Position numbers and translations under genes: made by a program
In this document: one piece after another, positions 42,401 through 54,400 of the stretch
Numbering within the stretch: the first letter of the stretch is position 1
Layout: the number at the start of each line of letters is the position of its first letter
NCBI GenBank assembly: GCA_013397865.1
Contig: VZTI01003405.1
Span: forward strand, 250,360-314,359
From: Struthidea cinerea
Lineage: Eukaryota > Chordata > Aves > Passeriformes > Corcoracidae
Reading direction: 5' to 3'
DNA: 64,000 bases
The notes under the pieces: model-generated
Database searches by the model: none
What the model was told of the DNA's origin: nothing
The model's input: the letters and a program-made list of their open reading frames with translations, nothing else

Positions 42401-45400
42401 TGCTGAGGCAGCCCGGGGGTTCCTGTCACCTCCCTCTGTGCTGGGCCACAGGGATTTGACCTCCTTTTCCTGCTGCGTTTTTGGATTTCCCCTTCTAATT
42501 CCTTAACGTCCCGTGAAGGCAGCAAATGGCAAATGGTCAGGAAGAAGGAAAGCAGCACGTTCTCCTGGCAGAGCTAAGTAAGGATTCACAGGGCAAAAAG
42601 CAGGTGATGGAACGATCCTGACAGAAGTGGGACGGTAACTGGGAGGAATTAACGGGCAGGAATGTGCAGCTTTATTGCTCTGGTTGCATTTAACCAGCAG
42701 CAGATAAACCTGCTCAGGTCTGTGGTGGCCAAAGACATCAGAAACAGCCTGAGCACACGTGCTGTGTGAAAGGTTCCTGTCTGCCGGGTAAAAGTGCAGG
42801 AAACAGGTTAAGTGGGGCTTTAACATACAGGAAAAGATAAAGGGGTGGCTTAAATTAATATGAACAAATATTATTGCCTTGGTTTGGGGTGAGAAAGAGC
42901 TGCAAGGTGCATTTCACACAGCTTGAGAGGGGAAATTAATTGCAGTGAAAAAACACGGACTGCCCCACACAAATTATGGCACATAGCACTTATCTTCTCC
43001 GTTTCTTTAAATGGACACCTTGAGGGGTTTAAGAATTATTTTTTCATGCATTAATAGGGAGAGCAGAAAGCTGATAGTGAGATTTGATAAAATCTGGGCA
43101 AGGCTCAGAAAACTGAGCTTCTTTCAGAAAAAACACTTCTTCAAATAGAATCTGTGCCACCAAACAAGCCCTCCAGGCACATCTCTTTCCAAGGTAAACC
43201 CTCCCTTTTCAGAAGAGGGGCCTGAGCTCTGAGCTACCTTTTATGTCCTTTCCGTTTCCTCAGTGCCCAACTTGGCTCCATCCCAGTGTGCAGAATGTGT
43301 TCTGAATTTATTTCCAGGTTTCTGAATTCTGGTTTTTCCGGATTATCTCTGGACATAATGAAGTGGAAATCTTGCACAGTCATGCATATTGTTTTTGATG
43401 ATGGGGTTTAAAAGCTTGCCCGAACAGCAGCTGAACGTTGGGTCCTGACTCCTGAAAACTGCTAAAACTGGGTTTGGTTTCTCAGCAAGTGAGTGTGTCA
43501 GGCCAGAAATGCAGGCGATGGACTCACCGTGTCCCACGTGAGCCGTGGCTGGCTGGCCCAGCACCAAGAGCTGCTTACCACAGTTTCCATGTGAAAGCAC
43601 TGGGGTAGAAAGGTCCTTGGCACTGCTCACCAGCCAAGCAATGAATGCTGCATGTCAGAATTTCAGTGTGACATTTTAGCCGTATCTCTGAATCTGTAGT
43701 TCCCGGTGAAACGATGTCTGGTCATAACCCGTTTGTTTTTACACCTGTCCTTAAACCTGTGCCTCTGGTTTAAGGAGTGCCTCTGGCACAGCCAGAGGTG
43801 CTCACACACAAGCGGGCTTTTGCAATGTGCTCGAGTTCCACAGGAACTCCGTGGTTTCTCCCAGCTTTTCTTGGGGCTGTTGGGGAATTGTGGCCGTGTT
43901 TTCACACCCGTGTCGCTCTCGGCAGGGCACTCCCTCTGCAGTGACCCCGACAGCTCCGCCGAGGCGGCCCCGGAGGAGGCAGAAGCGCAGGACCTGGAGT
44001 CATCGGACGAGGCCGACAAGATGAGCAAGGTGAGGAGGTTCGATTTTCACCTGACAGGGAGAGCAGCCAGACTGGAGCACCTTTCCTGGGAAAACGCTGT
44101 TTTTATTTGGAAGGTGTTTATGGATGGTCCTGAACGGAACAAGGCACGGCTTTGATTGTGGCACCCGCTGCCTCTTCAGCGAGAGCTGTGCCCTTTTTCC
44201 AGGGTGGGTTCACATCCTCAGTGCCCTGTGATAATGACCCCACGCAGTTTTTAAATGGGCTGGTTATCAGCTCCATGCCCAGAGCAGCTCCCCTACACCA
44301 TGTGGATCACTAGGATTCCTCATTCTTTCTTGATCTCTAGGCTTATGACACACGTAAGTTAAACTGCATTTCCATAAAGCAGTAGCATAGCTCACATGCA
44401 GGTTTCTAACCCCAAACTAACCACAGCCAATCTGCCTTAAACTGAAGCAAAACTCTGCAGTTGTAGCTAAGAGCTAGTGCAGATGGGTTGCCAATTGTTC
44501 CGCAGTGGCTTGGGGGTTCACACTCGGTGGCAGTGGATGATGATCGCTGGCTTCTGAGGCACAATCCAGCGAGAGTATCTTGATTGCTTTTAGGTATGTG
44601 TGATATAGGTGATGGTGAGAGCTAACAGCTATTTTTCTTCACAATTCTAATGAGAATTAGATCTCAGTTTGTTGGTGTTTTCTCTCTGTGCATGTTTTCT
44701 CTCCTGTTTTAACCAAGATGTGTTGTAGTGAGCTCTGGGCTGGTCCCTTGCTGCTCTGCTGCAGAGAAAGGAAGGAAAAGACCTTGGCCTCTTGTTTCCT
44801 GATCCCTGGTGTCACTCTAGCCTGGAGTTCTGGCCTTGATAGCCAGACAGTGGAAGTCAGATAAGGGAAAACACAAAATGCTCACAGAGAAGGTGATACT
44901 CATACAGTTTGTGTCCAGGTTTTATTGAGGAACTTTTTCTTGTAAGTACAAATAATTTCTTCTTCAGTCAGTGGAAATGTTTGTTGATAGTCTGGGATTT
45001 TTAACTGTAAATTTCTTCTTCAGTGAGTGGAAGCATTTGTTGATAGTTTGGGATTTCTAACTGTAAACACGTGGGATTTTCATATGCTCTCAGCAGAGTC
45101 TGTTCTGTCAAAGGAAGCTGTGGCAGAGCACCGAGCACAGCACGTGGCTGCTGGGGAATCAGTGCTCTCCATGGGTTTTCCAGGGCTTTCTGCTGCTGAG
45201 CCGTGCACAGGCTGGGGGGTTTTGCCTCTTGTCTCCTGGATGCTCAGAGCTGTAATTACCTGCACAAGGCGCAAGGATTACCCGATTAGCTCTGCAGCTC
45301 AGCAGATTTAGTCAAACTGAGAAATGGGTGTTAGCAGCTTTAATGCTTAATATTCCATCCTGGAGGAGTAACTCCCAGCTCCAAGGAGCCCTGGTTTCCA

Positions 45401-48400
45401 ACGGGAGGAGCTTCTGCCTGTCTGGCAGTGGAATGGTGACATCACTGCGTGTTTCCTTTTGGGATACAGAAATATGGCTCTGTATTTGTGCGGGGTGAAG
45501 AGGAGTGAGGCACTTTTTTTCTGTTTCAAATGGCTTGAAATGCTCTCCCACAAATAAAGGACACAAGTACCTATGGAATATATCTAACCTACTCAGTTTG
45601 GCAAGGTCAGGGATGCTGCTGTCCCTGCTCTGTACTCAGTGCCTTCCTTGCTGACTGTAGAAACCCCCAAATTATTCTGCAATGCCTATAGAAAATTCCA
45701 CTGTATGGTATGGGGAAGGAGAAGAGCTCAGATGAGGGTTTTCCTAATCCCTTGGCTTTTCCATGTGCTTGGGAAAGCTGATGTGCATGGGAAGGGAGGA
45801 TTCTTGCAGTGTGTGTTTTCTCATGGGAAGTCACACACAGCGAGGACAAAAACAAAGTTATTTTCCTGTCCATGCACTCCCACACCTTTCCATGCTCCTG
45901 GGATTATGGCACAGAAGATTAAGGTGGTGTCCTCAAGGCTGTTTCACAGGGGTTATTTTTGTATGTGGGAAGGGGAAGGCTCTGCCCTCATGCCACGCTC
46001 CCCTTTATCCCTCCCATCACTGCCACAGCTCCCAGCCTTGGATGGTGGAGCTCAGGGGAGACTCCCTTTATTTTTCTGCCCTTCTTGGCTAAAGCAGCAC
46101 TCCCATCCATTCACTGCTGGTCAGCAGGGGAATGTTCCCATTTCACCAGCATCAGAGTTCCCCAGCTAAATGCAGAGCTCTCCTCCTTCCAGCACAGAGG
46201 CAGCGTTAGGAGCTGGAGATCCCAGAGCAGCCTTTGGGGTGTCTCGTGCCGGTCCTGGGGCAGGGCTCCATCTATGCACTGCAGAGAGGGACAGCTCCCA
46301 GCTTCCCCAGGAAGCTCCCTGGCTCTCCAATCAGCAAAGAGATCCTAGGGGAGCATCAATAATTCAAGAGAAGAGGAGAGGAGCGAGGTGCTCACAGCCC
46401 GGGCTTTGTGTGAAGGTAAGTGGGGGGAAATCCCACCAAAAGCTGGGCTTGGTCCCTGCTACCTTTGTCAGGCAGGTGGCAGGGGGCTGTGTGACACAGG
46501 AGGTGCTGGAATGTGTCCTCCCTCCTCCTCCTCCTCCTGGCTGCAGCAGCCTCTGTCCCTTCCCCCAGACCAGCATGTGTGCACGTGGGTGTGTGTTTCC
46601 TTAGGAGTGGTGCTTTTGCTTCTTAATCTGCAAAAGCCTCCGAGCTGTGGTGGTGCTGAAGGATTTGGAGGTACAGCAGTAGCTCTGAGGATTCCTCCCC
46701 TTTCTGAGAAGCTTGTCTTCTGTATATCCTAAAGGCCTGGTAATGCAGAGCTTTCTTCTCCATCGCTGTTGTCAAAGTAACAATTCCATTATAGAGAACA
46801 AGGGAAGATAGGGTGTCTGTGTCTGTTCTGGTAAAACACTGGAAACCCTTTGCCAAGGTGGGCCGAGCTGCCAGTGGTGTGGGATAGCTGCTGTTCTCTG
46901 CACTCACTCCCTATCTAATTTCACCCTCTTACCTCTTGGGATGACATCTGTGTGAAGGGTAGCAAGCAAGGCGCTTTCCAGGTGCAACCCTTCTCCTTAA
47001 GCATGCAGCCGGCACTGGCCTGAGGTTTTCCATAAGTGGCTTCTGCTCTGGGATGGGCTTCTGCCTTTCCTTTCTGTGCCCATTTCATGGAGGAGCCAAG
47101 GGGAGGAGAGAGTTGGGAGGGAGAAGAGTGGGGGAAAGGAAAGCCTGCTCTCTGCCACCTTTTCAGGCTTGTTTTCATCTAGCACCAAATTTCAGGCTGT
47201 CTTTGAAGAGGGGGGGATGGCCCTCTGTCAGCCTCTATTCAGCAGAACATCAGAAACGTTTCACACCAGGGTAATCTCTTCAGTGGTTACTTGCCCCTGT
47301 GGTGACCTGATGTTTTGGCCTTTTCAATATTGAGGTTCAAAGGGGGTACCCAGAAAATTGAGTATGTGAGTTCCTGATGTTGCAGGTTGCCAAAGGCTAA
47401 AATAGGCGCCGTATTGAATCTCAAAATCAGTCTTCGGTGTATTTTCTTTTCCTGTCGCGGTACTTTGAATTTAACTGGGGATGTGTTTTAAGAAGTGTCA
47501 CCAGTTACAATTACTGCAGGACACTGGTTTCTCCCTGTTTCTAACTGCAGACATCTGCCTATGGCAGTCAAGGCCAATTACCTGGCAGCAGCGGTGCTTG
47601 GGGAGTGTGGTTGATGGGCTCTGTGTGTGCACGCTTGGAGGGATTTTTTGCAAGAAAAGTAGGTCGGCTGCTCTCTGCAGCATTGCTCGAGACCAGCATA
47701 AGTCCCCAAACCTTCAGTGTGGTGCAGTAGACGTGAAAGGATTAAAAGGGGGATTTGCGGGGTCGGTTTCCCAGCGGCAGAGCCGGCCCTTTTAAGTTGC
47801 TGTAATTCGGTGCCGTGTCCATTGCGCTGTTCGATATTCCCGAGCAGCGCCGCTCGCAGCCAGCAGGCTCCTGCTGAGCCGCAGCAGCACGCACTGACAC
47901 TCCCGGCTGCCCCGGCTCCGCTGCTCTGCATCCAGCCCCTCTGCCCAGCTGCCTCCGCCGGCAGCGCCCAGCCCCGGCTGCGCCCAGCCCCGGCTGCGCC
48001 CGGCTCGGGATCCCGTGGATGCGGTGAGCAGATGGACGGGAGGGGAGGCTGTGCCGGCAGGCAGGGAGGTGGGCGCTGCCCTGCCCCGCTCTCACGCGGC
48101 GGGGAGCAGCTCGGGGTGCCTGGGAGGAGCGGGAGAGCCGCGGGGAGCAGCCGGGGATGTGCGGCGGCGGCGGGACCGCGCTGCGGGCTCGGTGACAGCC
48201 CCGCGGCGCTGCCTCTCCGGCCATGTCGGCGCTCTGGAGGGGGAGCCGAAAGCTGCGCGGCGAGAGCGCTGGCAGGGACGGGGACTCCCTGTACCGAATG
48301 CTGTACCTGGTGAGCAGATCCGAGGGGACGGGCTCAGGAACCGGCACTGACGGGACTGTCATGCTGTTCAGTTTGCAGGTTCCCAGTTCCAGGCTGCGCT

Positions 48401-51400
48401 GGAACGTGTGTGCCCTGCAGAGGCTCTTTGTTGCCGTGCCACGGCGCTGGCGGGGCTGAAAGGATGCAGTTTGCCTTGCTTTGTTTGGGAGGGCACTGCT
48501 GCTCGGAGCGTGCTGCCGGAGGTGCTCTGTGCTGTGCCAGGGGCGAGCTGCCTGCTGCCAGGCACCTCGGTGTCTTTGCATGGCAAACACCGGAGGGAAT
48601 GGCTTTCAGAACTGCGGGGCAGCCAGAGCTCCCCGCTGTGGGCAGCAGCCCCGTGGCTGTGAATGTCCTTGATCCTCCTCCACGGGAAGGATGTGAGCCT
48701 GGCTCCTCCGCTGAGCCCCTTCCCGAGGAGGGGTGAATGTGTTTGTGAACTCCGCTTTCCAGCCCAGTTGTGGCAGCCCTGGGTCTCATTTGCAGCTTGC
48801 TGGAAGGGATTGCCTGCAGGATTGTGTCTGAAGTGTGATGCCGTAATTCTCCTAAAGAAATCCTGGTTTAGTGCTGTCATTGTCACTGCTGGCAGAGCTG
48901 GTGCAGGGAGATAAAAGGATCTGTTTCTATTCCAGACCTTCCCTACTCTATCCACTTTCTCTGGGAAAATGGGGACAGAGAGGTTTTTGTGAAATCTGCT
49001 TGAGAGTTTTCACCAAAATAGCTGTGCCCTGAAGCCCCCCGTGTGCAATGTGTGTCTGCTTTGTGTCTGGAAAAGGATTTTTTAAAGGGAACACCGGGTA
49101 GACAGGATTGTACTCAGGGACGAAGCACAGCAGTTGTTGCAGGTGGAGTCGTGCATTTCAGTTCCAGGAGAGAAGCAACAATATTTTTATTGATACGGAC
49201 TGGTAAGGTGACCAAGTTTGGTGGTCACTATGACAGTGGTTTGACGAGGCTTGGTGGCGAGGCTCACTTGGTTATTTACTGCAACCTCCTGCTGAGGGAT
49301 GAGGTCAGAAAGGATCCGTTGTTTGCTAAGCTCAGAGAGGGGTTTAGGTGCAGCTGGATCTGCTCTAGTCCTAGACTTGGTCAGTGGTTTATGTCTGAAG
49401 GGTTATATATGTGCAGCCAGTGCTGCTTTATATGCCTTGGCTAAGAATTCAAAGTTCAGCAAGTCCTGATCACTTACCAGGGCTCTGTGGTGGCAAGGAA
49501 CCCTCAGCCTTGAGGAGACACCTTGGGAGACCTCCCCACTCAGTGGGGGTCACACACCACAACTGTTCATTCCGTGAGCAAGCAGGGGAACAGGTTTGTG
49601 AACGTGGTTGTGCTGGCGACTTTGTGCAGAGAGTGTGGGGTGGGTGCCGTGTGGGCCGTTCCCGAGGGGATGTGGGGCAGGGCAGTGGGAAGGCGGCGCT
49701 GCCTGTGGCTGGAGCCCACGAGCCGTTTATTGAGCGTGCACAAGGGGAGATAAGGCTTTGGGAAGTCCTCCGCACTTCCTTCCTGCCATATGGGTGTAAC
49801 TGCTCCTGCCGGGGCACACCACATGCCTCCACGAGTTATTTCAGCTTCAGTGCTGAGCTGGTGTTTCACGCCTGGAGCAGATTTTCGCTCCCTCTTTCTG
49901 GGTGACCCATCTTTCCCTGCAGGAGCATGCAGAGGATCAAGGATCTGTGGGGTGGCAGGCAGGAGCTGCTTCAAACACTTGGTTTATTTTGGGGTTTGAT
50001 TGCAGATCGTGCTTTGTGCGTTAGAGCTGGATTTATTTGTACTTTAGGTTCTTAAAGCAAAGCACCACTGGACACGTCTGCCTCAAGTAGTGCTAACAAA
50101 GCCAGACACTGCTGAGCAGAACCCTGCCTGTCCTGGGTCTCTGCAGGCTCAGATTATCATATCTGAGCTGTCGGTTCTTCGTGCCTTCCCAGCAGAGCAG
50201 GGAACTTGGGAAGGTGTTTTAGCCTGTGCTGGAGCCAGGCTTTCACCTACTGCCCTTGGTGGATGTGGGGCTGTTGGGATCAAGGTCACACCTGCTGAAG
50301 TTTGATGCAGATCGAATCTAAAAGTTTGGGTGTTTTATGCTTAAGAGCACACTGAGTATAGGTGGAACCTTGCTGAAAAGTAACGGGAATTATTGAGTAA
50401 TTAAGACTAATAAATCTCAAATCTCGGTGACACATGCCAGGAGCAGAGTGAGTTGGAAGTGGACTGGTCAAACTCACTGCTTCCTCCTGCCGTCAACTTG
50501 CAATATTTTTCCCTTCTTCCACATCTGAGTTAAAGCTGAGAAACTGAAGATGAATGTTTCCCCTGTAATGAAGTGTGTTTAAGAGGCATTTTTGTACAGA
50601 CAGCCAAACTCAGATACAATGAGTTCCTGGCTTACACTTGTGTCCTGAAAAAATGATCCTTTGTGTAATGAGCATCTTTGCTCAGGTGCTGTGCAATGGG
50701 ACCTCAGGGGAGCATTTGCAGCCCTAAGAGACCTCTGAGGAAAGGGGGGGAAATCCTTCTTTGTCCTAGCATGGATTGTAGGTGCACAGAGAGGAAATAG
50801 CTCTGTGTGAGCAGATTGCATGGCTTAAAAAATGTGGAGATCACAACTGCCAGTGGGTGGGAGTGAAGTGATGTCCCAGGGGCAGATCTTTGTCTCCAAA
50901 CTGCAAGGTGGGGATGTGCTTTATTTTCTCTTCTTTTCCTTTCCCCCTTTTTTTCTTTTGTTAGTTTTTTTTCCTCGGCTCTCTTTGCAATTCTCTGCTT
51001 GAACAGGCTGATTTTGGGTCAGTTGTTTCACAGAATGACAGAATTATCCATGTTGGAGAACACCTCTGAGACCATGGAGTCCAGCCTGTCCCCAGTGCCC
51101 ACCTTGTCCCCAGCCCAGAGCACTGAGTGCCACGTCCAGGCCTTCCTTGGGCACCTCCAGGGATGGGCACTCCAAACCTCCCTGGGCAGCCCCTGCCAGT
51201 GCCTGGCCACCCTTTCCATGGGGAAATTCCTGAACTGGGGGGCTGTAGAGGCAGTGCTGGGAAATCACTGAACCTGAATTAAGATCCCCTGGCAGGATCA
51301 TCAGGTGTGATCACTGGAGCAGCTCTTTTCTCTCCAGGTCTCTGGGAGGCATGGGCACAGCCCACGGCTGCCTTGGCAATCCTGGGGCTGTCGTCACTGA

Positions 51401-54400
51401 CACCAGAGACTATTCCTGCTCCAGGCTTTTCAGTGTAATGAAAGATGGGAGGGAATGCTCTAACACGAGGGGGTGAAGCGAGGATAACTGGCTTTATATA
51501 TAGGCAGCTGATTAAATATTAAAGAAAGTAGCAAGATGGAGCAGCTCTGGGAAATGGCACTTACGGGGAAGTTCACCCTGCGAGGCACATTCCCAGACAC
51601 AGCTCAGGGATACAGCTGCTTTCCCAAAGAGCTTGTGCTGGGAGCCTGGGGAGGCTTTAGCTGGGATGGCTGTGCTTCCCCAGACCCCGGTGTGAATGGT
51701 TTCTGCCTCTGTGTTAGCAGGGCTGTTGGCAGGACTGCTGCAGCCCGCATTGGGGAACTGGCACGGGGCTGGGGTGTGTGTTTTGTTTGCACAGGCATTT
51801 TTGGTTCCCAGTTCTTGGGCCTCTCTGTGAGTTTGTCAATCTTAAGTGCTGGACGAGCCTATTTTAATTAAAATTCACGTGAGTCTGAAACCAGGAATGG
51901 AGTTGAACAGCACTTCAGTTAATTTGAATTCTGCAACTCCTTTTTTTCCTTTGTCCCCAGTCACAGAGAGACAGGACAGACACTTGTAGTGCCTGTTAAA
52001 AAGTCCCCAAGCTGCAACTGCTAAGCTGCAAGCCCCTCTCAGCCCCATCATTCCTCTGCCTCTCATTTCAAGTATTACCACTGCTCTTTCCTCTCCCTTC
52101 TCTCCAAAGAGCACAGAGCAGGTCGCTGCTTTCTGTCGCAGTCTGCATGAAATGAACCCCTCTGACTGCAGTGCTCCCCCCCAGGACTGTGCAGGGCCCC
52201 AGCTGAGCACCATGAGGCAGCTCACGGACGCCGACAAGCTGAGGAAGGTCATCTGTGAGCTCCTGGAGACCGAGCGCACCTATGTCAAGGTAAGGGGGGG
52301 TCAGCCTCGGCTTTCCTGCAAAGAGCTCTCTTGGTTTCTTCTCTGCTGCTGCAGGCTGTGTTTCATGTGTGTATCTGGTGGTGAGCTTGCATTCCATTCT
52401 ACAATCTGTGCCTAAAATACAACTTAAACCACTGAAATAAGGCATTTCCACGTGATTAGGCCGTCGTTTTGAAATGGCTTAGCTGGTGTGTAGTTACTGT
52501 TCACTGAGATCTGGTATTGATTTTGTAACTAGAAACGTGCAAATGTTCCCTTCTCCTGTCTTAAATTGTGTGAAATCCAACTGGTTTGTGTTGTGTGTAA
52601 AAAGGAAAAGTTCTCAGGTTAGGTAAGCATCATTTGCCACCTCAGTCAATATCCAGAGGCAGTCTGAGGGGCCAACATGGGGATCTTTTTCTGAATTTGT
52701 AGGACTTAAATTGCCTGATGGAGAGATACCTGAAGCCTCTACAGAAAGAAACCTTCCTCACACCAGATGAGGTATGTCGACCTTTGCTCGTCTTTCAGCC
52801 AGAGACCTTTTGCCTGCCCCTCTACTCTGCCCACCCAGCAGGGCTTGTTTGTCTGAAATTAATTTAATTTAATTCCATTCCTTTTAAATAATGAATTGAG
52901 TAGAGCATCAAGGTGCTGCTCAGTGATGTCTGCAGCTTGCTTTTTCCTGACATCATTCCTGATTATACCGTTGGACTGAGAATTACTGCAGTTCTAGAAA
53001 ACAGAATACAGCCTCAAAGTGGTATTTTCAGCATTCTGCTTTTTTTTTTTTCCCTTTTATTAGCTGGATGTTCTCTTTGGGAATCTGACTGAAATGGTAG
53101 CATTCCAGGTAGAGTTCTTGAAAACTCTGGAAGATGGAGTAAGGCTGGTTCCAGACCTGGAAAAGCTTGAAAAAGTTGAGCAATTTAAGGTAGTAATTGT
53201 TTACTTTTATATATATAAAACCACATTATTTGCATTGTCTCATTGTTTACATTTTGAGGAGACCTTTAACGCTCTCCATCATATTTTTCTGACTGTTGCC
53301 ACTGTTCAAGTAAAAACCTGCATCTCCTTCCATTTAAGATTAATTTTCAGCTGATGCTGGTGCTGCTGAAAAATTATCTTGCTGCAGTTGTAGTTTATGC
53401 TACATTTAGCCATACAGAGCACTAGAAACCATGTGCTTTTTGGTGCTATTCTTGCCCTTCTGCCAGATTTCTTGCCTTGAGCTGTCAGGAAATGCTAGAA
53501 ATGGAAAGTTACATAAAATCTTTGTCCTGACAAGTCCCATGTTCAGAAGCCCTCTGGGGCTACAGATCAGAACAGTACGTGGAATTTTGTATTTGCACTT
53601 TTCAGTCCATAGTGGCAAATACTTCTGGCTTTCAGCAGGTGTGCATCTTCACAGGTAGAAATGTAAAACTGCAGCTCTTTCAACTTCATTTAAAACCCAG
53701 GGAAATGTGGAAACAAATTCCATTTTGTGTCTAATGCAGTTGTACTGGTACTGGAGGCATGGCAAGGAGATGATCGAATGGTTTTCCTTTGGGGAATTCC
53801 AGTCTGGCTCTGAGCACTCACCTTGGTAAAGGACAGGATTAATAATAATAAAATAATAAAATATAATAATAATAGTAATAATAATAATAATAATAATTCT
53901 TCTGGGATTGCTCTTCAGCTAGCATACAACCTTGAAAGAACTGTTGAAAGAATCTGTCTTTTTGTGCCATGAGGTGTTTGTTGAGCCTCAGCCATGACCA
54001 CTGCCCTCCTGTAACTAAAACACAGCTCTGGTTGGTAGGAAATGATTGGTCAGAGAGCACAGAGACACTTTTTTCCTGGAGGCAGCCTCTGTGGCCCCTG
54101 TGTGCCCTGAGCTCCAAGACAGGAGTGCCAGTGAAGCACCTTCCAGAGAAAACCCTCCCGAGTGCTGCTGCTTCCAGCTCTTCCTGTAAGAGCTGCACCC
54201 AGCTCACTTTCAGTTCTGCCCCCGGGCCCTGTCTGAAAGCAGGCTGTGAAACGTGGAGTTCTGTGGTTTCAGTTCTGCACTTTGCTTCCCTGTCTCTCAC
54301 TCACTGTCCCCAAGCTGCCCACGCGTGGTCTCAGCCCCTCATCAGGTGCTGTCTGGTTCCCGAGACATTTTGGGATTGTGTTTGACCCCGAGCACCAACT

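Larger units (their letters stand above)
37441..43925 (+). other. Intron (6.5 kb)
   Basis: Phase 1 intron. Holds a plus-oriented CR1 (37768-38200), a poly-T run (40247-40262), and an AT-rich 22-bp minisatellite (42046-42120). No other exon or RNA gene recognised. Confidence 0.85.
44030..52109 (+). other. Intron (8.1 kb) with an internal CpG-rich promoter-like block
   Basis: Phase 0 intron separating the regulatory half of TIAM1 from the DH-PH half. It contains a 56-bp tandem duplication (44955-45066), a CTC run (46517-46538), a CpG-rich block with a predicted alternative first exon (47740-48309), a polypyrimidine stretch (50918-50990) and a CR1 piece (51026-51240). The rest shows nothing recognisable. 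Confidence 0.85.

Noticed and set aside
47717..48313. 198-codon frame through the CpG block as a protein
   Set aside because: Uses a non-ATG start, is Ala/Gly/Pro/Arg-rich as expected from random GC-rich sequence, and would stop at the exon junction after splicing.
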